Assembly (NCBI RefSeq): GCF_003985125.1
Contig: NZ_ML133578.1
Span: 1 to 64,000, forward strand
Length of the DNA stretch: 64,000 nucleotides
Direction: 5' to 3'
DNA from: Rhizobium phaseoli
GTDB lineage: Bacteria > Pseudomonadota > Alphaproteobacteria > Rhizobiales > Rhizobiaceae
In this document: piece by piece, positions 42,868 to 50,790 of the stretch
How the letters are laid out: each line of letters opens with the position of its first letter
How positions within the stretch are numbered: position 1 is the stretch's first letter
Program-made: the position numbers and the translations under genes
The notes under the pieces: generated by a model
What the model was told of the DNA's origin: nothing
The model's input: only the letters and a program-made list of their open reading frames with translations
Databases searched by the model: none

Positions 42868-43302
42868 CGGTTTCCTGTAAGCTCTAGCCGCCCGCAGATG
42901 GGGCAAACATTCTCGGCTTGCAAGTCGGCAGGGCGCTGTTCAACAGCCAATGAACAACCTTGGTGACAGATGCGCTATCTCGCGGATGCTGAATGGCAAT
43001 ACAGGCCCACGTGGTGGCGAGGAGACCGCATTAGTCGACCTGCAACGGGCGTAATACAAGGGGTTCTCGATTGAGCATCCCCGAAATGGGGAGAGGCCCA
43101 TCTAAAATCCAAACCGCAAGTATTGCTGGAAATTGTTCTGCTGCTATACTCTCTCTGCGAGCGCCGCCAACGGCAGTTCCGGCATCAATCAGTGAAGAGC
43201 GAGTATCAGCAGTCTGGTCATAGGCGGTCGACAAACCGCACTGGCAACAGCTCGCAGTAAGTACCGAGACGCTCGTGATCGGACATTAAACGGGAGAGGG
43301 AA
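42868..43302. other. Intergenic stretch, nothing recognised
   Basis: About 435 bases upstream of both the pseudogene and the Asp/Gly-rich gene, so it must hold the divergent promoters. The last 20 bases contain GGGAGAGGGAA, the ribosome binding site of the gene at 43303. No repeat or RNA gene is recognised. Confidence 0.45.
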
Positions 43303-44031
43303 ATGTCTGTAACTATTCTACCCGGCGGGACCGTAGATCGCGGCGGAGAAGCCGATGTCTGGAGTTTCACGGCGGTGGCTAACGGGCAATACGGGATCGT
43401 GCATATTGATCTGCCCAAGGGCACACCAAGGAACGCGGCAGCCGCAGCCGCGAAGGCTTTGCTGGAAGAGGACCCAAAACAACTCGAGGGCGTCGTGTCC
43501 ACCGCCGTTGGCGGACAAACTCCCACAGGCACGAGTGGCCATGATGACAATGGAAGTAACGACGGGAGTGATGACGGCGACGATGGCGATGACAGTGGGG
43601 ATGATGGAGATGAAGACGGTGGGGATGATAGCGGTGACGACGGAGATGTAGACGAGAACCGCGGCCGCGACGACGAAGGCGATGGTGTCGGCGGGGGCGG
43701 AGCACTAGAAGAGCGGATCGCGAAAGCCATTGCCCGCGGCCTGATCTCGGGCGTCATCCCGCTCCCCGATGACCGTGGCGACGGCGATGGATCGGGTCAA
43801 ATGCAAGAAGGGCGCTTGGCCATACTGATAGCCAAAGTGACGTCGGGCGAACTTGTCGTGCCTCACTATGATCCCGGAGATAGTTTGGGGGATGATGTCG
43901 CCCTCATCGATCGAGCCAAAGTGGAAGCCCTTGTCGCGCGCGCTATTGCAATAGGAATCCCGAGGCCGGACGACAGCGGTGACGGCGATGGCACTGGTCG
44001 GCCAATTCCGACGCTCGGACCAGGTCTCTAG
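43303..44031 (+). CDS. Asp/Gly-rich protein, unknown function
   Basis: A 242-residue protein with a strong ribosome binding site. The N-terminal part (MSVTILPGGTVDRGGEADVW) is followed by an Ala-rich helix (PRNAAAAAAKALLEEDPKQL). Residues about 79-130 are almost only Asp, Gly, Glu and Ser. After this come two similar helical units, EERIAKAIARGLISGVIPLP and RAKVEALVARAIAIGIPRPD, each followed by DD-x-GDGDG. These acidic Gly stretches could bind calcium, like RTX or dockerin-type loops, but spacing does not match a known repeat. No signal peptide. Confidence 0.65.
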   Translation: MSVTILPGGTVDRGGEADVWSFTAVANGQYGIVHIDLPKGTPRNAAAAAAKALLEEDPKQLEGVVSTAVGGQTPTGTSGHDDNGSNDGSDDGDDGDDSGDDGDEDGGDDSGDDGDVDENRGRDDEGDGVGGGGALEERIAKAIARGLISGVIPLPDDRGDGDGSGQMQEGRLAILIAKVTSGELVVPHYDPGDSLGDDVALIDRAKVEALVARAIAIGIPRPDDSGDGDGTGRPIPTLGPGL

Positions 44032-44087
44032 ATATTGAGGTTCCCAGTAAGTCTGAAGCGCGCCCCTGAATTGGTCCCTTGAGAGCG

Positions 44088-44728
44088 GAGCTGACGGCCG
44101 CAAGCAGCTTGTTCACGCGCGGTGGGGATTGCCGTCGCTTTTTTGCGATCAAGCAGGCGGCCGAGGCCCGGGCCGAAAAATTGCGGCAGAAGGGCAAGTC
44201 CGTCGACATGGACGTGCTCATCCAGATGGAACCGAACAAAGGCGGCACCAACATTCGAAATATCAACCTCGCGCACTGGGAGAAGTGGTTAGGTGTCTAG
44301 AGCCGTTGCATCGTGGCGATCACCAGCTTTGCCGAACCTGATCCCGCCAGTAAACAGGAGGGCGGGAGCACGCCGAACGCCTGGTCTACCTGGGACGAAG
44401 GTGAACCGCTGATGTTCTTCGCGGGGGTGCACATCCCGCAGTGGCAAAGCGTCCGAAAGGTCAAGGACGGGCTGACGACCGACGACCTCTACGCCTTGCT
44501 GACCACCGATCCCAATGACATCGTCAAGCCCGTCCATCAGAAAGCAATGCCGGCTCTGTTGCTGACGCAGGAAGAAGTGGACGTTTGGACGCGTGCCCGC
44601 TGGGAGGAAGCGAAGGCGTCGCCCGACCGCTGCCGAACGATAAGATGATGGTGACGTCAAGCGAACCCTATGGTTCGACCATCGTGACCTCCTCTGAGGA
44701 GTTGGTGCCCCGACCGACCGTGGTTTGA
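44088..44728 (+). pseudogene. SRAP (YedK/HMCES-type) pseudogene
   Basis: A decayed copy of the intact gene at 62896-63669. It starts within ADGRKQLVHARWGLPS, so the N-terminus with the catalytic Cys (MCNLYR in the intact copy) is gone. It shifts frame near 44145 into FFAIKQAAEARAEKLRQKGK, has a TAG for Gln at 44298-44300 (WLGV-stop-SRCIV against FGVQSRCIV), continues GLTTDDLYALLTTDPNDIVK, and shifts again near 44620 before MMVTSSEPYGSTIVTSS and a final TGA. Not functional. Confidence 0.88.
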
Positions 44729-44786
44729 TAGCCCAGATGACGACCTAAGCGGATGCTACGCAGACACAACGGGTCTCCGATCAGTA

Positions 44787-45512
44787 TTAGCTTGCTTTCG
44801 GATTTACCTTCGCAAGGTATTCCTCGGTCGCGCTCGGATAACCTTCAAGAAGATGCCGCTCTTCGCAGGCACCTGTGGTAACCTTTACTTCATAACAAAT
44901 TCGCTGTTCATTTGCGTAAGGTAATTCGCTGGCGCTAGCGCGATCCTCTCCGCCGATACGTTTGCTGACGGTAAATCTCTGAGTGCCTAAGATTAGTTTG
45001 CCCCCGTGCTTGGGCATTACGCACGTCTCAGCCGTGCGATTTTGACAGCCTGGATTTGGTTCGCCTGGACCGCCAGCAAAAACAGACACCTCATCGCCTA
45101 GAACGGTCGCCCGAACGACCTTGGAGGTATCTGCATCACCGCCACCGGAGCCGCCTCCACCGCACGCGGACCTGATCTGAAGGAAATCAGCCCAATTGCA
45201 TGGTTGACCAAACGCAAATGCGGAAACGGTGAACATCAAAAAAATAATAAAGAAGATCACTATGCTCCAAATTAGTACGATGGCGATGGTAATTACATTT
45301 GAGCTTGCCGATATGATCAACTGAGACAGAACGATGACCAATACGGTTCCGAGGATTACGAGGGAAACGGCGATGATCGCCAGGCGGGAATACCCAATCA
45401 TAGTCGCGATGATTGCGGCGGCTGCAGCAAGGGCAACAAGGCCCCACGCATATTTTGCAATAGGTGCCTGTTTGCTGGCCAACGTAAGCACTGAGATATA
45501 CTGATTCAGCAT
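44787..45512 (-). CDS. Membrane protein with soluble C-terminal domain (241 aa)
   Basis: Hydrophobic segments at about 22-40, 44-66 and 72-100 (WGLVALAAAAAIIATMIGYS, LAIIAVSLVILGTVLVIVLS, ITIAIVLIWSIVIFFIIFLM) form three or four membrane helices. A Gly-rich hinge (CGGGGSGGGDAD) leads to a soluble domain of about 110 residues with three Cys pairs (PGCQNRTAETC, RICYEVKVTTGACEE), probably on the periplasmic side. No family is recognised. Confidence 0.7.
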   Translation of the reverse strand: MLNQYISVLTLASKQAPIAKYAWGLVALAAAAAIIATMIGYSRLAIIAVSLVILGTVLVIVLSQLIISASSNVITIAIVLIWSIVIFFIIFLMFTVSAFAFGQPCNWADFLQIRSACGGGGSGGGDADTSKVVRATVLGDEVSVFAGGPGEPNPGCQNRTAETCVMPKHGGKLILGTQRFTVSKRIGGEDRASASELPYANEQRICYEVKVTTGACEERHLLEGYPSATEEYLAKVNPKAS

Positions 45513-46220
45513 TTCAGCCTCCCACTCCCCGATTAATTGTATTTTTATATTAACTTACACCTTTGCCAAGTCTGATGATTGAGGCAGCGATAGAATATCA
45601 ATTTGGTCACTCACTGGACTTCCCGCCAACTTCAATTTCCTCATGAGCAATTGACCGGTGGTGAAGCTCTACCTCTGCCAAAAGCCAAAAGTTACTCCGG
45701 CGACTTGACCAACGAAATTGGCATCCCCACATCCGGCTTATGCTGGTGCATTGGCACCCCACAGAAAAAGGCCACGACGTTTCCCCCGCAGGGGTTTCAT
45801 TGCGGCCCTAATGAAGGAAACTCCTGCGGAGCGTCGGCTTAACGAGCACGGGTATGGTCTGCCTTGGAGGCTTCTCGTGCAGCAATATGAAGGGGCTTAG
45901 AGTGTTTTCACTCCTCGCGCTGGAATATCGCAATACCAAGGGCGAGACTTACAGAAATGGTCCACTCCTTCGGTATTACCGATATGCGGATCATCGGTTT
46001 GATCTCGCTGCTTGCTAGAATTTTCCCTTAGTGGAAGATTGAGTGCCATGAAGCCTCTCGGTTCGCGCCGGGAGGCTTTTACATTGGGAGGGCTACTCCG
46101 CCTAGGGCGGGGGCAATCCGTCAACGTGACGGACGCCATCGACCTTCCTTCATCCGTGATCAAACAAGCTCCATATAGGACACCTGACCTGCTTTCGCTT
46201 CTTGTATGGGCAGCAGCTCT
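45513..46220. other. Intergenic stretch with a long inverted repeat
   Basis: About 700 bases without a convincing gene. An inverted repeat lies near 45787-45831: CCGCAGGGGTTTC matches GAAACTCCTGCGG in reverse complement with one mismatch, separated by about 18 bases. A 30-codon frame from 45811 (MKETPAERRLNEHGYGLPWR) overlaps the right arm and may be a gene scrap. An AT-rich run at 45540-45560 lies upstream of the membrane protein gene. Confidence 0.45.
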
Positions 46221-47453
46221 TCAGGCCCCTGTCAACGCACCATGGACGAGCGCACGTAGCTCTTTGCGCACTGGAATGGCGCTTGAGGGCAGCAGTTGCG
46301 TGAAGAGAATGACAACCATGTCGTCGACAGGGCTTACCCAGAAGAAGGTGCCTGCCGCCCCGCCCCAGCCATAGTCTCCGACCTGCGCCGAAATTTGTGC
46401 CTTGGCCGGATCAAGGACGACAGAGCCCAGCAGACCGAACCCGACGCCATCAAACTGGGTTTCGGCCCAAACTTCGGCTGCCAGCGAGGCAAGATCGCCC
46501 GGCAGGTGATTGCACGCCGCCAATCGCAAAGTGCGGGGACTGAGGATGCGTTCGCCGTTGAGTTCACCTCCAGCCCGCAGCATTTCGGCGAACCGCCAAT
46601 AGTCGTCGATGGTTCCGACGAGCCCGCCTCCGCCGCAGAACGTGTCAACCTTGCCTTGCCGCCACTCCGAAACCTCCGGCGCTTCGTGCAAAGCCATTCC
46701 GCCAGCCGTGGCCTCATAGAGCGGGGGAAAACGGCTAATCTCAAACCCCGGCACAGAGAAGCCGGTGTCGGTCATGCCGAGGGGCTCGAAGATGCGATTC
46801 GCGAAGTACTTGTCGAGCGTCATTCCGGAAACGACTTCAACGATGCGGCCGATGACATCTAACCCGGTGCTGTATTGCCATTTCGTACCCGGCTCCCATT
46901 CCAATGGCAGCTCGGCGATCCTGCGCACCATCTTGTCGAGCCCACCGTAGGCAAGGGCGAGGCCGAGTTTTTCTTTGGCATAAGCTTCACCGAGTATTCC
47001 GGGGTTCGTAAAAAGGCTAAGGCCAGATGTGTGGGTCAGCAGATGACGGATCGTCATCTTCGTTTTGACGGGCACCGTTTGGTCGAGCGACGTTGCGTCC
47101 GGTATCAGAAGTTGCCTATTTTTGAATTCCGGCAGGTAAGCTTCGACCGGATCGTCGAGATGCACGCGCGCCTCCTCGTACAGCATCATCAGCGCTACGG
47201 CGGTGACAGGCTTGGTCATCGAGTAGATGCGGGCGATGAGGTCGCGCTGCCAAGGCCGCTTGGCTTCGACGTCGGCGTGTCCGGCGCAGTCGAAAAAGGC
47301 GAGTTCTCCATGACGCGCGATGAGCACCGCACCACCCGGCCAGCGCCCGGTGTCGGCATATCGCTGCATCCACCGCTTCAGTCGCGCCAGCCGCGGCTTG
47401 TCGAAGCCGAGGTCCCCAGGATCACGAACTGGTTCGCTACCAAATTGACTCAT
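46221..47453 (-). CDS. Serine hydrolase, beta-lactamase class C / esterase-like
   Basis: A 410-residue enzyme. The Ser nucleophile motif is SMTK (78-81), the Tyr motif is YST in GTKWQYSTGLDVIGRIVEVV (about 190), and RHLLTHTSGLSLF (about 134) is the usual segment of this family. There is no signal peptide, so it is probably cytosolic and esterase-like (EstB type) rather than a true periplasmic beta-lactamase. Substrate unknown. It is next to a small DUF982 gene on the other strand. Confidence 0.9.
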   Translation of the reverse strand: MSQFGSEPVRDPGDLGFDKPRLARLKRWMQRYADTGRWPGGAVLIARHGELAFFDCAGHADVEAKRPWQRDLIARIYSMTKPVTAVALMMLYEEARVHLDDPVEAYLPEFKNRQLLIPDATSLDQTVPVKTKMTIRHLLTHTSGLSLFTNPGILGEAYAKEKLGLALAYGGLDKMVRRIAELPLEWEPGTKWQYSTGLDVIGRIVEVVSGMTLDKYFANRIFEPLGMTDTGFSVPGFEISRFPPLYEATAGGMALHEAPEVSEWRQGKVDTFCGGGGLVGTIDDYWRFAEMLRAGGELNGERILSPRTLRLAACNHLPGDLASLAAEVWAETQFDGVGFGLLGSVVLDPAKAQISAQVGDYGWGGAAGTFFWVSPVDDMVVILFTQLLPSSAIPVRKELRALVHGALTGA

Positions 47454-47642
47454 CGCGCAAATGTCCTGTCGCTGGCGAAGGTCCTTCGGACAATCCTGCG
47501 CTTTCCCCGCATTATTGCAATAGTCGCCTGCTCCTCACCTTTGTTGAAATGCCATCGGGAAGGTTTTAGTCGTTGTTGCGGGCGTCCGAGTTTTCGCAGC
47601 AGACGGCGAACGCTCCTTGCGAGGATAAGAGGGACTCTTGGC

Positions 47643-47924
47643 ATGCCGAGGCTCGGCTTAGTGAATTGGCGAAGGAACGATGACTTCGCTCCATTGGTGC
47701 TTGTGATGAGTGGTGAGGAAGAAAACATGCTCGTCCGATCACTAGGTGAGGTTGCCAAGGCTCTCGTCGTGGGATGGCCCGCAGACAACGGAAAAGAATA
47801 CATCGCGGCCGTGAAGGCGTGCCTGGATGCCATCCAAGGCGATATCCCTGCCAAGACAGCGCGCGCCGCGCTCATTCGCGCTGCGGAGGAAGCCGGAATA
47901 CCGGTTGTTGCAGCCGTTCACTGA
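47643..47924 (+). CDS. DUF982 protein
   Basis: A 93-residue protein starting MPRLGLVNWRRNDDFAPLVL. The body matches DUF982: SLGEVAKALVVGWPADNGKE, YIAAVKACLDAIQGDIPAKT, ARAALIRAAEEAGIPVV. DUF982 is a small family almost limited to Rhizobiales, usually with several copies on symbiosis or accessory replicons; function unknown. The length is normal. The start is not backed by a strong ribosome binding site. Confidence 0.82.
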   Translation: MPRLGLVNWRRNDDFAPLVLVMSGEEENMLVRSLGEVAKALVVGWPADNGKEYIAAVKACLDAIQGDIPAKTARAALIRAAEEAGIPVVAAVH

Positions 47925-48043
47925 TAGGATAGCTCGGCCTTAGTGTGCGCGTGGAGCACCAGCTCCTAGCTGCTCTTGAACCGCGACAGACCCGAAACCA
48001 TCTCATGGCACGACGCGCATGCGTGAAGAACGAGGGAAGAGCG

Positions 48044-48160
48044 ATGAGTTATCACCGGCATGACCAGCCGCTGACATCGGAAGACCTATCAAAGTGCCAA
48101 ATAGTCCTTGAAGAATTCTGCTCTGCGAACAACGTCTCGTCTCCCTCTGACGAAGCCTGA
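48044..48160 (+). pseudogene. Frameshifted small rhizobial protein
   Basis: The first 38 codons (MSYHRHDQPLTSEDLSKCQI, then VLEEFCSANNVSSPSDEA) follow the same pattern as the small proteins at 39506-39712 and 48694-48906, which continue with an EAxxAA helix. Here a TGA comes at that point, and the +1 frame directly reads PEAARGCSAWDFGPG. A one-base shift near 48150 probably broke the gene. Confidence 0.45.
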
Positions 48161-48366
48161 GGCCGCTCGTGGATGCAGCGCGTGGGATTTTGGACCCGGG
48201 CGCATCGCCACAAGAGGCCGAGGACTGAGGGTTCTCTGCCCACCATTGGAAGCATGCGCTTTCGTGTCGATCGTGTTCCCGAAAGACCAAAGAATCGCCT
48301 GCCCAAGATCATGGTGGGAACAATGGCATGTCATGGCTTGTTAGCTTCGGAGAAGAGGACAAGGCC

Positions 48367-48570
48367 ATGCTCAGAATCCTAAATTCGCGCCAAATTGTTG
48401 TCTCGTCTGATCGTCTTCACGACTGCAAGGAATATCTCGAAAGCGAATTTCATCTGATGATTGATCATGCTCTCAGTGTCGGCTGGTCTCTCGATGAGGT
48501 GACCCTTGCGCTTAACGGCCTCGTCGCTGAGGAGGTCGCCGTGCCGGAGCGAGCAATCACCCTTCATTGA
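48367..48570 (+). CDS. Small hypothetical protein (67 aa)
   Basis: Starts MLRILNSRQIVVSSDRLHDC, a likely short helical protein with the pattern HLMIDHALSVGWSLDEVTLA, ALNGLVAEEV, seen in small uncharacterised rhizobial proteins. A longer in-frame ATG exists 39 bases upstream. A GC hairpin follows its stop by 4 bases. Confidence 0.6.
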   Translation: MLRILNSRQIVVSSDRLHDCKEYLESEFHLMIDHALSVGWSLDEVTLALNGLVAEEVAVPERAITLH

Positions 48571-48573
48571 AAT

Positions 48574-48594
48574 CCCCGCTACGAGACGGCGGGG
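48574..48594 (+). terminator. GC hairpin after small gene
   Basis: A 6-bp stem CCCCGC/GCGGGG around a 9-base loop, 4 bases after the stop of the gene at 48367. It is followed by CCTTAA rather than a T run, so termination is plausible but not certain. Confidence 0.45.
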
Positions 48595-48693
48595 CCTTAA
48601 ACGCCAGTCATCATGACCTCTTCACAAATATGGAGTATGCTGTGTCTGCCGCCCCCTTGGCCTAGTGCATAGGTTCGGACGGGGAAGGATACC

Positions 48694-48906
48694 GTGGAGA
48701 AAATCCCTACTTTCACACTGCGCAACGGAGACCTTGAAGTTCTCACCGCGGTCCTCGCCGCATGGTACCAAAAGAACCACGTGGACCCGGAAAGCGAATG
48801 CGCGCGGGCGGCAACTGCCACTGCGCTTGATCTGTTGGAAGCTGGGTTCAGGACCCGCGAAGACCTGTCAATCGCGCTCGCCGATGCACTTCACCCGAAT
48901 GCTTAG
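48694..48906 (+). CDS. Small rhizobial protein (70 aa)
   Basis: Starts at a GTG (VEKIPTFTLRNGDLEVLTAV) with GGAAGG about 10 bases upstream. The helical pattern LEVLTAVLAAWYQKNHVDPE, ECARAATATALDLLEAGFRT, LSIALADALH matches the products of 38385-38618 and 39506-39712. Function unknown. Confidence 0.6.
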   Translation: MEKIPTFTLRNGDLEVLTAVLAAWYQKNHVDPESECARAATATALDLLEAGFRTREDLSIALADALHPNA

Positions 48907-49036
48907 CGCGACGCAGGTTTAGTGCACGGCGACGCCTCGATATGGAAAGAGATCGGATCACGATACCGCAGCGTGCGACGTCTCGAGAACAGACGTTCGG
49001 TAAACCGCCGATTGGCTCAGAGGCTACACTGACGGT

Positions 49037-49276
49037 TTATCGTGTCGGCGGCTTCGTGGTCAGGTGTGCCCAAGCGGCACGGAGCTTTTGGAGCCGTGAA
49101 GAAGTGCGCTCCCTTGCTGGAGGAACCAACATTCCGTTGCGAAAATCGGCCAAGGCCTGGGCTTCCAGCCTCGTTTTTTCGCTCGAACCTTCCCGATCGA
49201 CGATTGACCTGCCGGTCTGATGGTCGACGACCGACCACATTCCGTTTTCGAGTGCTTGAATGTCGTAGCGCTGCAT
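49037..49276 (-). CDS. Small hypothetical protein (79 aa)
   Basis: Starts MQRYDIQALENGMWSVVDHQ, a form common in small rhizobial proteins: a two-strand opening (YDIQALENGMWSVVDHQTGR), then a helix (KTRLEAQALADFRNGM). The basic C-terminal tail (ERTSSRLQKLRAAW) is less typical. A start 12 bases upstream is possible. Unknown function. Confidence 0.5.
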   Translation of the reverse strand: MQRYDIQALENGMWSVVDHQTGRSIVDREGSSEKTRLEAQALADFRNGMLVPPARERTSSRLQKLRAAWAHLTTKPPTR

Positions 49277-49479
49277 GACTGGAGCCATAGATTGGACGCT
49301 CCATACCAGCTTGAAATCCCCTTGAAATCAACTGGAGCGGTGCACTACTTCACGCATACTTTGATGGGATGGTGAACCTCGGGTTACCCCAGCAGAACCC
49401 AAGGGACCGGTGTGGCCACGAGCAGACTGCTAGGCATTTTGAGGCATAGATTATTCAGGGATCACCGCTGGACGATCAC

Positions 49480-50072
49480 TCAGGTCCCCGGCTGGACCAT
49501 ATCGTAAAGTTCCTCGACGTCCTCGCGGTACATTCGAAAACAACCACTCGACGCATTGGTTCCGATAGAGGACGGGTCGTTGGTGCCGTGGATGCGGAGC
49601 AGCCCGTCGGCCAGGTAAATCGCGCGGGTTCCAAGCGGATTGGCAGGGTCAGCCTCCACGACCGCTGGAAGCCTCGGGTTCTTCTGCCGCATGCTCGCCG
49701 TTGGCCGCCACTCGGGATGCATTCGCTTCGACACCACCAGGGTCGACCCGTACCATTGTTTCCTTCGCGCCCGACGGCAATGGGGTAAGCGAACTGCTCT
49801 CCGCTTGCCGTCGTGTAGATAAGGGTGTGCTCACGTGTCGCGATGACGATGGCTCCCCTTCCAATTCGCGTCGATGGCTCCCGTCGTTCTTGCAACGGTT
49901 CCCGATAACCAGGTTCTGGTTCGTAGTAGGGAGGTGGGGGGTACGGGCTGTACGGGTCATCATACCCATAGGGGTCGTATTCCTCGTATCCATCATACGG
50001 CGCGTAAACTTGGGCTTGGGCATGCGCCGCTGTCAGGAAGAGGACCGCAGCAAGGAGAACTAGCAATCTCAT
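49480..50072 (-). pseudogene. L,D-transpeptidase (YkuD) pseudogene
   Basis: The N-terminal frame gives a signal peptide (MRLLVLLAAVLFLTAAHAQA), a Tyr/Pro/Asp-rich linker and the beginning of a YkuD domain (IVIATREHTLIYTTASGEQF, then PIAVGREGN). Near 49760 the frame shifts; the second frame reads VSKRMHPEWRPTASMRQKNP, then AIYLADGLLRIHGTNDPSSI, SSGCFRMYREDVEELYDMV, including the catalytic HGT...SSGCFRM motif. In the intact state it would crosslink peptidoglycan in the periplasm. One base is lost or gained at the shift. Confidence 0.8.
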
Positions 50073-50235
50073 TCTTCGCCACCCGGTTGTTATAAAGACT
50101 TTATTGGTTCCAACCCTATGGCGTCATGATGGCCGACCGCCACCCGTTCGGACCTGAATGGTGAACGCCAAATTAAGGCGAAAAAGCTGATGATGTGAAA
50201 TTGACCTCGCGCGCTCGCTGGCTCTATCGTGGTGC

Positions 50236-50679
50236 ATGACGAATGTTCTCAGCTTCAAATTTGAAAATATGGACGAAGCCACGACTGCCGTCTTTCCGTG
50301 CGTGGATGGCGTAGGACTAGATCGGCTTGTGGCTGATTTCGAAGAAGCCGCTGGCTATCGCGATCCCGCTGGTGGCTATGGCGGTCTCATACCCTCATTC
50401 TATCGCTTCGGTCCCCTGCGGAACTATTTCCTCGGTCAGGAAGCACCCGTGACGGGCGACGAGCAGGGGGAAATTTATCTGTTGTCGTGTGATTGTGGTG
50501 AGGTGGGATGTTGGCCCCTGATCGGCCAAGTTCGCCTGCACCCAGACAAGGTGATATGGGATGGGTTCAGTCAGCCGCACCGACCAAACCGGAATTATGA
50601 GAGCTTTGGCCCGTTTGAGTTTGACCGCATGCAGTATGAACAGGCCGTCGAGACGCTGGTTCGATACGACGATCTCTGA
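50236..50679 (+). CDS. Hypothetical protein with CDCGEVGCW motif (147 aa)
   Basis: A soluble protein starting MTNVLSFKFENMDEATTAVF. The centre reads YRFGPLRNYFLGQEAPVTGD, then IYLLSCDCGEVGCWPLIGQV, a Cys-rich signature (C-D-C-x3-GC) seen in an uncharacterised bacterial family; the Cys could bind a metal. The rest is strand rich (DKVIWDGFSQPHRP, YESFGPFEFDRMQYEQAVE). It lies 111 bases before the cyclase-TPR gene. Function unknown. Confidence 0.7.
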   Translation: MTNVLSFKFENMDEATTAVFPCVDGVGLDRLVADFEEAAGYRDPAGGYGGLIPSFYRFGPLRNYFLGQEAPVTGDEQGEIYLLSCDCGEVGCWPLIGQVRLHPDKVIWDGFSQPHRPNRNYESFGPFEFDRMQYEQAVETLVRYDDL

Positions 50680-50790
50680 TTCAACCGTAAGCGCTGTCGC
50701 CCCGGCAGCCTGATGTGGCTCTCCGGATCGCCGCGGATGCGCCCGCGACTTTGACGTGATACTCTGCCCTCCAAACAGGCGGAGTGAGCG

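Noticed and set aside
43561..43700. Possible CRISPR or satellite array in the GATGACGG-rich stretch
   Set aside because: The repetitiveness comes from Asp/Gly codons (GAT/GAC/GGN) in one open frame; there are no equal-length repeats with unique spacers.
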